Below are positions 6,984 through 12,533 of a stretch of 12,533 nucleotides of DNA, piece after piece (positions within the stretch are counted from its first letter, which is position 1; the number at the start of each line of letters is the position of its first letter). The notes under the pieces were generated by a model, which was given only the letters and a program-made list of their open reading frames with translations, made no database searches and was not told the origin of the DNA. Source of the stretch: an uncultured Eubacterium sp. (GTDB lineage: Bacteria > Bacillota > Clostridia > Peptostreptococcales > Anaerovoracaceae); NCBI GenBank assembly GCA_947367725.1, contig CANBFZ010000019.1:1-12533 (forward strand), in the 5' to 3' direction. Position numbers and translations under genes: made by a program.

Positions 6984-7022
6984 AATGCGGGAAGATTTTT
7001 TAGCTAGTTTGGAGGGGAAAAC

Positions 7023-8018
7023 ATGGATCGAAAAAAAGGGTATCTCTGCATTGTTGCAGCAACTATATTATTTAGTTCGATGGAAATCGTATTGAAACTT
7101 TCGGCGGGAGAATTTCATCCCATTCAGATTACCATGGGAAGATTTTTTGTAGGCGGCATTGTGCTGCTGCCCCTTGCGGCGGCAGGGCTTAGGAAACGGA
7201 ACCAGCGTGTAACTGGCAAGGACTTGAGATGGTTTGCTTTGCTGGGGTGTATTGGCGTTTTGTGCAGCATGACCTTTTATCAGCTATCCATTTTACAGAT
7301 AGAAGCATCCAAAGTGGCGGTATTGTTCAGCAGTAATCCGCTCTTTGTTACCATCTTTGCTGTGATGATTTTAAAAGAATCCCTGCAGAAACACAAGCTG
7401 GCAGCAGTCATCGGAGATTTACTTGGCGTCATCTGCATTGTGCAGCCATGGCATCCGGGACTTTCCACTGCCGGCGTTGTATTCGTCATGCTTGCGGGCA
7501 TGCTCTTTGCGCTTTATGGTGTTTTAGGCAGAGATGAAAGTCGAAAACTGGGCGGTATCACACTGACCTGCGGCAGTTTCTTGTTTGGCAGTGTGGAAAT
7601 GATGTTATTGGCGGCTTGCAGCCGTGTTGAATGGGTAGGTACATGGTTGGAAAGCCACGGGCTTGGCTCGTTTGTGGATATTCCGTTTTTTGCCGGGTAT
7701 GACCTGGGCAATTTAGGTTACTTTCTATATGTTGCGCTGTTTGTTACAGGGATGGGATATGCGTCTTACTTTATGGCAATGGAATATGTGTCGGCGCAGG
7801 AGGCTTCCATGGTGTTTTTCTTTAAGCCAGTGCTGGCAGCAGCGGCAGCAGCAGTTGTACTGGGAGATGAAATTCCGCCTGCTATGATGGCGGGGATTGG
7901 GCTGATTCTGGCAAGCTCGCTGGTTTCTATGTACGGGGATCATAAAGTACAGAAGAAATGGCAGAGCGCGGCACAGCCACAGTGTATGAAGGAGGAAGAG
8001 CATGCAGATATTTCATGA
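7023..8018 (+). CDS. EamA/DMT-family permease (331 aa)
   Basis: This is an integral membrane transporter of the drug/metabolite transporter superfamily, with two EamA repeats at about residues 5-140 and 150-300 and some ten hydrophobic helices. Family hallmarks include the helix-rich F(L)SSNPLFVTIFA region closing repeat 1 with ILKES, and the matching FFFKPVLAAAAAAVVLGDEI region closing repeat 2. GGAGGGG (7011-7017) just upstream sets the ATG start. The C-terminal tail is polar (roughly residues 306-331), and its last 17 bases overlap the next gene, so the two are probably coupled. As first gene of an operon with thiE and thiD it could carry a thiamine precursor or product. Family members also export amino acids and other metabolites, and the substrate cannot be read from the sequence. 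Confidence 0.88.
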   Translation: MDRKKGYLCIVAATILFSSMEIVLKLSAGEFHPIQITMGRFFVGGIVLLPLAAAGLRKRNQRVTGKDLRWFALLGCIGVLCSMTFYQLSILQIEASKVAVLFSSNPLFVTIFAVMILKESLQKHKLAAVIGDLLGVICIVQPWHPGLSTAGVVFVMLAGMLFALYGVLGRDESRKLGGITLTCGSFLFGSVEMMLLAACSRVEWVGTWLESHGLGSFVDIPFFAGYDLGNLGYFLYVALFVTGMGYASYFMAMEYVSAQEASMVFFFKPVLAAAAAAVVLGDEIPPAMMAGIGLILASSLVSMYGDHKVQKKWQSAAQPQCMKEEEHADIS

Positions 8019-8568
8019 TAAAACGGCGCTGCTTGTCATCGATATGCAGAAAGCATTTGTGGAACCAGGTGCAGCGCACTGTATTGCGGGGGCGAAGGCG
8101 ACGGTGCCTGCCTGCGCGCAGGTCATTCAAGAAGCCAGAGCGGCAGGCGCGCCGGTTTTTTGGATCAGACGACAGTATCGGGCAGATGGCAGTGATGTGG
8201 AGTTTACGAGAAAAGAGGCATGGCGAAAAGGTGGTGGCACTATGGCGCCAGGCTCTACAGGTCTCAATAGCGAAGAACTGGCAGAAGGGCTTACTGCCGC
8301 ACCGTCGGATTATCAGGTTTTAAAACCGCGATGGAGTGGATTTTTTGGTACAGAGTTGGATTTGCTGCTGCGTCGTTTGCAGATAGAGACTGTGGTACTG
8401 ATTGGAACGACGACGCCAAACTGTGTGCGAACCACTTGCTATGACGCCATTGCGCTGGATTATGAGACGATCATTATCGAAAAATGCTGTTCCTCACAAA
8501 CGGAGGAGATTCAGCGCGCCAATATGGAGGATATGGAACGTATTGGCGCTAAGATTATCAGAGAATAG
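8002..8568 (+). CDS. Isochorismatase-like cysteine hydrolase (188 aa)
   Basis: This is a soluble hydrolase of the isochorismatase/nicotinamidase superfamily. The expected catalytic triad is visible: Asp14 in LLVIDMQKAF, Lys108 in VLKPRWSGF, and nucleophile Cys141 in GTTTPNCVRTTCYDA. The FFGTELD motif after Lys108 and the length of 188 residues are normal for the family. Members hydrolyse isochorismate, nicotinamide, N-carbamoyl compounds or other small amides, and sequence alone does not tell which. The ATG at 8002 follows AAGGAGG (7989-7995) at 6 nt and lies inside the end of the permease gene (17-nt overlap, different frame). It sits 29 nt before thiE. A role on an amide formed during thiamine-precursor salvage is possible but only inferred from neighbours. 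Confidence 0.9.
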   Translation: MQIFHDKTALLVIDMQKAFVEPGAAHCIAGAKATVPACAQVIQEARAAGAPVFWIRRQYRADGSDVEFTRKEAWRKGGGTMAPGSTGLNSEELAEGLTAAPSDYQVLKPRWSGFFGTELDLLLRRLQIETVVLIGTTTPNCVRTTCYDAIALDYETIIIEKCCSSQTEEIQRANMEDMERIGAKIIRE

Positions 8569-8597
8569 TGCAGAACACATAGGAAAGGAGACGGAGC

Positions 8598-9248
8598 ATG
8601 CAGGTAAAGAAAGAAGATGTTCTGCTTTATGTTATAACAGACAGACACTGGCTGGGAGAAGAGACCTTGTGCGACCAGGTGGAAAAGGCCTTAAAAGGTG
8701 GAGCGACGTTTGTGCAACTGCGGGAAAAGCATTTGGATGAAGAAACGCTGCGGGTGCAGGCAAAGGAAATACAGGCATTGTGCAGCGCTTATGGGGTGCC
8801 GTTTATTCTCAATGACCATGTGGAACTTGCAGCAGAGCTGGGTGCGGACGGCGTGCATGTGGGACAGCAGGATATGGCAGCCGGCACGGTACGAACCTTG
8901 CTGGGACCGGATCAGATTTTGGGCGTATCTGTGAAAACTGTGGAACAGGCAAAAAACGCAGAACGCTGCGGGGCAGATTATCTGGGCGTAGGAGCTGTAT
9001 TTCCGACTGGATCCAAGGAAGACGCATCGGAAGTCAGCCATGAAATTGTGGCGGAAATTTGCAAAGCTGTCAGCATTCCGGTCGTTGCCGTTGGGGGGAT
9101 TACCCGGGAAAATCTAGGGAAGCTTTCCGGCAGAGGACTTTCTGGGATCGCCGTCATCAGCGCAGTATTTGGTGCAGACGATATAGAAGAAGCTGCGCGG
9201 CTTTTGGCAGCAGAAACGAAAGAGATGGTAGGACGAGAATGGAAGTAA
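8598..9248 (+). CDS. thiE: Thiamine-phosphate synthase (216 aa)
   Basis: ThiE couples HMP-PP with thiazole phosphate (HET-P) to form thiamine monophosphate, releasing pyrophosphate, in the cytoplasm. The TIM-barrel motifs are all visible: YVITD at 11-15, VQLREK at 39-44 for HMP-PP binding, LND (71-73) and GQQDM (89-93) with the Mg-binding aspartates, GVSVKT (109-114), GAVFPTGSK (132-140; the usual form is PTxTK), and VAVGGI (163-168) followed by GIAVISAVF at the phosphate end. Length is typical. AAAGGAG (8584-8590) lies 7 nt before the ATG. The gene overlaps the following HAD gene by 10 nt. With thiD nearby, this forms the core of a salvage route, since no genes for de novo pyrimidine or thiazole synthesis are in view. 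Confidence 0.96.
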   Translation: MQVKKEDVLLYVITDRHWLGEETLCDQVEKALKGGATFVQLREKHLDEETLRVQAKEIQALCSAYGVPFILNDHVELAAELGADGVHVGQQDMAAGTVRTLLGPDQILGVSVKTVEQAKNAERCGADYLGVGAVFPTGSKEDASEVSHEIVAEICKAVSIPVVAVGGITRENLGKLSGRGLSGIAVISAVFGADDIEEAARLLAAETKEMVGREWK

Positions 9249-9895
9249 AAGGTGTTATTTTTGATGTAGATGGCGTGCTGCTAGATACCATGCACGTTTG
9301 GACAGACGCTGGCGCAAGGTATTTGACCTCTCTTGGCGTAAGTCCAGAGCCGCGGCTGGGCGATAAACTATTTACAATGACGGTAGATATGGGCGCAATC
9401 TATGTGAAGGAACGGTATGGGTTGCCCCAGTCAGCGGAAGAAATTACCCGCGGGATAAATCATGTGGTAGAGGATTACTATGCTTCACAGGCGGCACTGA
9501 AACCGGGCGCAGAAGCATTGCTGCATCGACTGCAGGCGGCAGGCATTCCTATGACCATTGCCAGTTCTACCACACAGGATTATCTTGTCGCTGCTTTAGA
9601 GCGGCTGGGCTGTATGGCATATTTTGATGCGGTGCTCAGTTGTGTGCAGCTTGCAACCAGCAAGTCGGAGCCGACCATTTTTTTCCGGGCTTGTGAAATC
9701 ATGGGTACTGTACCGGCGGAAACCTGGTTGATCGAAGATGGGCTCTATTCGGTAAAAACTGCGAAAGCTGCAGGGTTTCGGACGGTAGGTGTTTATGATG
9801 CAGTCAGCCAGCGGGAGCAGTCAGAATTGGCGGCGACGGCAGATTTCTATGTAAAGACTTTGGAAGATTTTACCTTTCATGGGCTTTTGAGGTGA
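9239..9895 (+). CDS. HAD-family hydrolase, candidate thiamine-pathway phosphatase (218 aa)
   Basis: This is a haloacid dehalogenase superfamily enzyme of the beta-phosphoglucomutase/phosphatase type. Motif I is FDVDGVLLDT with nucleophile Asp9 and acid Asp11. Motif II is IASSTT (108-112), motif III is Lys142 in SKSEPTIF, and motif IV is IEDGLYSVKTAKAAGF with Glu166 and Asp167. An alpha-helical cap lies between motifs I and II (about 18-85). The ATG at 9239 overlaps the end of thiE by 10 nt and has only a weak AGGA upstream, which points to translational coupling. The open frame continues further upstream inside thiE, but motif I fixes the N-terminus. Its place between thiE and thiD suggests a phosphorylated thiamine intermediate, for example thiamine monophosphate, as substrate; this is inference. 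A general sugar-phosphate or housecleaning phosphatase is the alternative. Confidence 0.9.
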   Translation: MEVKGVIFDVDGVLLDTMHVWTDAGARYLTSLGVSPEPRLGDKLFTMTVDMGAIYVKERYGLPQSAEEITRGINHVVEDYYASQAALKPGAEALLHRLQAAGIPMTIASSTTQDYLVAALERLGCMAYFDAVLSCVQLATSKSEPTIFFRACEIMGTVPAETWLIEDGLYSVKTAKAAGFRTVGVYDAVSQREQSELAATADFYVKTLEDFTFHGLLR

Positions 9896-9896
9896 T
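9889..9896 (+). promoter_or_regulatory. Ribosome binding site of thiD inside the end of the HAD gene
   Basis: GAGGTGAT is an 8-base match to the complement of the 16S rRNA 3' end. It contains the HAD stop codon TGA (9893-9895) and lies 3 nt before the thiD ATG at 9900. The arrangement favours re-initiation by ribosomes finishing the HAD gene. Confidence 0.7.
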
Positions 9897-9899
9897 GAC

Positions 9900-10715
9900 A
9901 TGCAGCGATTTACAACATTAACCATTGCTGGAAGTGACTGCAGCGGTGGTGCGGGCGTGCAGGCAGATCTGAAAACCATGATGGTCTGCGGCGTCTATGG
10001 CATGAGCATCATTACGGCGCTCACAGCACAAAATACCACTGGTATTTCGCAGGTGATGGAAGTTACGCCGGCATTTTTGGCGGCACAGCTGGATGCAGTG
10101 TTTACTGACATCACACCAGATGCAGTAAAAATCGGCATGGTGCCTTCGGCGGCGCTGCTGCAGGTCATTTCCGAAAAATTGGAGCAGTATCATGCGAAAA
10201 ATATTGTGCTGGACCCGGTGATGGCGGCGACCAGCGGCAGGAAACTGTTAGCGGCAGATGCGTATGCTACTTTGTGCAGCAAATTGATACCGATGGCAAC
10301 GCTGCTTACGCCCAATGTGCCGGAGGCAGAGGTGTTATGTGGGAAACCGATTGCAACAGAGGAAGACATGGAATTCGCCGCAGCGCACATTTGGCGAAAG
10401 TATGGATGTAATGTGCTGTTAAAAGGCGGGCATCTTACGACGGAAGATCGTGCCTTGGATTTGCTGAAAACCCAGACGGGCTGCCGTTGGTTCTGCAGCA
10501 AGAGAATTGAAAATCCGAACACCCATGGTACTGGCTGCACGTTATCCACAGCCATTGCAGCAGGGCTTGCAAAGGGGGAACGACTGGAAGCGGCGGTAGA
10601 ACAGGCAAAAGCCTATCTGGACGGCGCCATTGCAACGATGCTGGATTTAGGAAAGGGAAATGGTCCGCTGGATCATGGGTATTGCATCAAGCCGTATGGT
10701 TTGGTGAAAGAATGA
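9900..10715 (+). CDS. thiD: Hydroxymethylpyrimidine / phosphomethylpyrimidine kinase (271 aa)
   Basis: ThiD phosphorylates HMP and then HMP-P with ATP, giving the HMP-PP used by ThiE. It is a ribokinase-fold enzyme. Recognisable motifs are AGSDCSGGAGVQADLK (10-25), ALTAQNT (40-46; Gln44 is the pyrimidine-recognising position), DAVKIGM (74-80), LDPVM (104-108), LTPNVPEAEVL (136-146), LKGGH (174-178) and THGTGCTLS (208-216), which carries the anion hole and Cys213. Length is standard for a single-domain ThiD, with no fused ThiE or TenA domain. It starts 4 nt after the HAD stop and its own TGA stop overlaps a possible ATG of the next gene (ATGA at 10712-10715). Pyridoxal kinases of the same fold are the main alternative, but the thiE neighbour makes HMP much more likely. 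Confidence 0.95.
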   Translation: MQRFTTLTIAGSDCSGGAGVQADLKTMMVCGVYGMSIITALTAQNTTGISQVMEVTPAFLAAQLDAVFTDITPDAVKIGMVPSAALLQVISEKLEQYHAKNIVLDPVMAATSGRKLLAADAYATLCSKLIPMATLLTPNVPEAEVLCGKPIATEEDMEFAAAHIWRKYGCNVLLKGGHLTTEDRALDLLKTQTGCRWFCSKRIENPNTHGTGCTLSTAIAAGLAKGERLEAAVEQAKAYLDGAIATMLDLGKGNGPLDHGYCIKPYGLVKE

Positions 10716-11956
10716 TACATCAGGAGTGGATAAAAACGATGAAGAATCTGCTTAATTTTGAATATGCCTGTATCCATGGCACTTACTGGATGGGGTATGG
10801 CATTGTCAGCAGTTTTGCCTCCGTGTTTCTGCTGGGGCGGGGGTATTCCAATACAGAGATTGGTGTGATCCTGGCTGTCGCGAATATTTTGGCGGTGGTG
10901 ATTCAGCCGTTTACAGCAGACCTTGCGGATCGATCTAAACGGTTTTCTGTCATTGGAATCAGCCAAATTATGACCATAATCATGATGATTATGACGGTGG
11001 GACTTTTCGCCCTTGAGGGAAAATCTGCGGCGCTTTCTGTGAATTTTGTCATGCTGATTGCCTGGCACACCGCAGTGCAGCCGCTGGTCAACTCGCTCAG
11101 TTTTAAACTGTCTGACTGCGGCGTACCGATCAATTTTGGCATTGCCAGAAGTATGGGCTCTCTCTCTTATTCCGTACTCATGGCAGTTTTGGGAACCCTT
11201 GTGGAGCGGCACGGTATTATGGTGCTTCCCATCAGCGCAGAGCTTGTCATGGCTATGATGGCGGCAAGTCTGTTGATGACCAAACTGCAGTATGACAAGA
11301 CGAAAGCGGCGAGACGCCTTAATGCGGCGGCAGACGGCGGCAGTGCGGAGCGACAGCCAGCGCCTGCGGCAGAGGAAGAAATCAATCTGCTGGAGTTTAT
11401 CAGACGAAACCGGATGTTTTTTCTTGCCAATTTAGGGGTAATCGGGCTATATTTCAGCAATTCTGTGATGAATAATTATCTGATGCAGATTGTCGAATCC
11501 GTCGGCGGCGACAGCGAAGATATGGGACGCATTTTGTCGCTGATGGCATTTCTTGAGATTCCAACGCTGATATGCTTTGACAAGCTGCGCAGTAAATTTA
11601 GTTGTCAATTTTTGTTGAAAGTTGCGGCGATTGGATTTACAATAAAGATATTGATATGTCACCTGGCAGGCTCTGTGGCGATGATTCTGGCGGCACAGAT
11701 GTTCCAGCTGATTGCGTTTGGACTCTTCCTGCCTGCAATGGTGCATTTCATCGATGAAATGATGAGCAAGGGAGAAGCTGTGAAAGGGCAGTCGGTATTC
11801 ACCATGATGGTAACGGTCACGACCATGCTTTCCAGCCTGGCGGGCGGCGCCATTTTGGATATAAGCGGGGCAAAAATGCTGACTCTTGTATCGCTGCTTG
11901 CCACAGCGGCAGGTGCGGTGATTATTATAGCAACAGTAGACAGAATCAAGAAGTAA
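10712..11956 (+). CDS. MFS transporter, MFS_1-like type (414 aa)
   Basis: This is a major facilitator superfamily permease with about twelve hydrophobic segments in two halves, joined by a long polar cytoplasmic loop rich in Ala, Arg and Glu (roughly residues 195-230). The N-terminal HGTYWMGYGIVSSFASVFLL and ADLADRSKR, the loop between helices 2 and 3, are typical of the MFS_1-like group that includes nucleoside and phenylpropionate carriers. Two starts are possible: ATG 10712, which overlaps the thiD stop (ATGA) but has only a weak upstream site, and ATG 10739, with AGGAG (10722-10726) 12 nt upstream and an N-terminus closer to the first helix. I list the longer form. Its position directly after thiD makes it a candidate importer of HMP, thiamine or a degradation product, but this is inference. 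The LUD gene follows after 14 nt. Confidence 0.88.
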   Translation: MIHQEWIKTMKNLLNFEYACIHGTYWMGYGIVSSFASVFLLGRGYSNTEIGVILAVANILAVVIQPFTADLADRSKRFSVIGISQIMTIIMMIMTVGLFALEGKSAALSVNFVMLIAWHTAVQPLVNSLSFKLSDCGVPINFGIARSMGSLSYSVLMAVLGTLVERHGIMVLPISAELVMAMMAASLLMTKLQYDKTKAARRLNAAADGGSAERQPAPAAEEEINLLEFIRRNRMFFLANLGVIGLYFSNSVMNNYLMQIVESVGGDSEDMGRILSLMAFLEIPTLICFDKLRSKFSCQFLLKVAAIGFTIKILICHLAGSVAMILAAQMFQLIAFGLFLPAMVHFIDEMMSKGEAVKGQSVFTMMVTVTTMLSSLAGGAILDISGAKMLTLVSLLATAAGAVIIIATVDRIKK

Positions 11957-11970
11957 ATAGGAGGCGCCAG

Positions 11971-12533
11971 ATGGATCTGAAAAGGACAGTTGAAGCATTT
12001 AAAGCAAAAGGGTATCAGGTTTCTGTGTTTTCTGAAATACAGAAAGCAGTGCAGTATCTCAATAAGGAAATTGACAGTACTTCGGTAGGAATCGGAGGTT
12101 CCGTAACCATAGAAGAAATGGGTTTATATGAAACATTATCGGCTCATAATCAGGTATACTGGCATTGGCGCGCCATCAGTGAAAATGCCACACCGGAAAT
12201 TTTGCAGCTTTTGGCTGCCAGTGCAAGAATATATCTGACCTCCGCTAATGCAGTCACTGAGAACGGAGAGATTGTCAACATTGACGGCAACGGAAATCGG
12301 ATTGCGGCAACCTTCTGGGGGCATAAGAAAGTGTACTTTATCATCGGTATCAACAAGATTATGCCGGATCTGCAAAGCGCTGCAGAGCGGGCAAGAAATG
12401 TTGCGGCGCCGCGCAATGCCCAGCGCCTTGGCTGCGATACGCCGTGTGCAGAAAAGGCGGATCGCTGCTATGACTGCAGCAGTAAGGACCGGATCTGCAG
12501 TGGACTCAGTGTGCACTTCCAGAAGATGAATGC
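11971..12533 (+). CDS. LUD-domain protein (lactate utilisation / DUF162 type), 3' end outside window
   Basis: The frame is open from ATG 11971 to the window edge, giving 187 residues. AGGAGG (11959-11964) is 6 nt upstream. LUD family hallmarks are the GIGGSVT glycine motif (40-46), SANAVTENGEIVNIDGNGNR (91-110) and FWGHKKVYFIIGINK (115-129). Proteins with both domain and iron-sulfur regions act in lactate oxidation (LutC/LutB types). This one has no classic ferredoxin motif in the visible part but carries a cysteine cluster: C155, C159, C166, C169 and C176 (spacing C-x3-C-x6-C-x2-C-x6-C), possibly metal-binding. That feature appears in stand-alone LUD proteins of anaerobes whose function is unknown to me. 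No lutA or lutB partner is in view. It ends a run of thiamine genes, so a link to salvage is possible but unproved. Confidence 0.9.
   Translation, partial: MDLKRTVEAFKAKGYQVSVFSEIQKAVQYLNKEIDSTSVGIGGSVTIEEMGLYETLSAHNQVYWHWRAISENATPEILQLLAASARIYLTSANAVTENGEIVNIDGNGNRIAATFWGHKKVYFIIGINKIMPDLQSAAERARNVAAPRNAQRLGCDTPCAEKADRCYDCSSKDRICSGLSVHFQKMN

Noticed and set aside
6931..7022. TPP riboswitch ahead of the thiamine operon
   Set aside because: I see neither the CTGAGA nor the GATCTGGATAATGCC-type thi-box motifs, and the predicted leader is only about 33 nt.
6673..7095. 140-codon open frame across the structured repeats
   Set aside because: It translates the two 88-bp copies into repeated peptide, begins in the terminator hairpin, has no good ribosome binding site and overlaps the promoter and start of the permease gene in another frame.
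9059..9238. Upstream extension of the HAD frame
   Set aside because: It lies entirely within thiE in another frame, and HAD motif I begins only a few residues after the ATG at 9239.
1..12533. Transposase, integrase, phage or tRNA genes
   Set aside because: None was recognised in any frame on either strand. The only repeats with mobile-element character are the structured units, and these carry no target duplications that I can identify.

Overview
The window looks like chromosomal DNA of a mid-GC, Gram-positive anaerobe, most likely a Clostridia-type Firmicute. The reasons are strong AGGAGG-type ribosome binding sites, sigma-A-like promoters with 17-bp spacers, short intergenic gaps, a sortase-anchored beta-helix surface protein with a Cna_B-like domain, an AGCS amino-acid symporter and a LUD-domain protein. 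All genes recognised are on the + strand. I cannot name the species from sequence alone.

Layout: (1) 1-366 is the C-terminal end of a MATE-family efflux protein. (2) 367-522 holds a weak terminator, nested inverted repeats and a very good extended -10 promoter. (3) 523-5046 encodes a 1507-residue secreted, wall-anchored beta-helix protein, followed by a clear terminator. (4) 5242-6648 encodes a sodium:alanine symporter with its own promoter and terminator. (5) 6649-7022 is a 374-bp gene-free stretch. It carries two almost identical 88-bp copies of a highly structured element, separated by a near-perfect hairpin, then a promoter. (6) 7023-12533 is a tightly packed operon: EamA/DMT permease, isochorismatase-like cysteine hydrolase, thiE, HAD hydrolase, thiD, MFS permease and a LUD-domain protein that runs off the window. 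Several of its junctions overlap or touch, which implies translational coupling.

The operon core is thiamine salvage. ThiD makes HMP-PP from the pyrimidine HMP, and ThiE joins HMP-PP to thiazole phosphate to give thiamine monophosphate. The HAD enzyme between them is a candidate phosphatase in the same pathway, and the two permeases are candidate carriers of precursors; both roles are inferred from position only. No thiC, thiG, thiM or TPP riboswitch is visible here. The predicted leader of the operon, about 33 nt, is too short for such a riboswitch.

The least explained part of the window is the tandem structured repeat at 6718-6930. Its one base difference between copies preserves a predicted stem (G-U versus G-C). 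It is the best candidate here for an undescribed element. The surface protein is also unusual: it has 26 cysteines before its anchor and a non-canonical QPPTG sorting motif.
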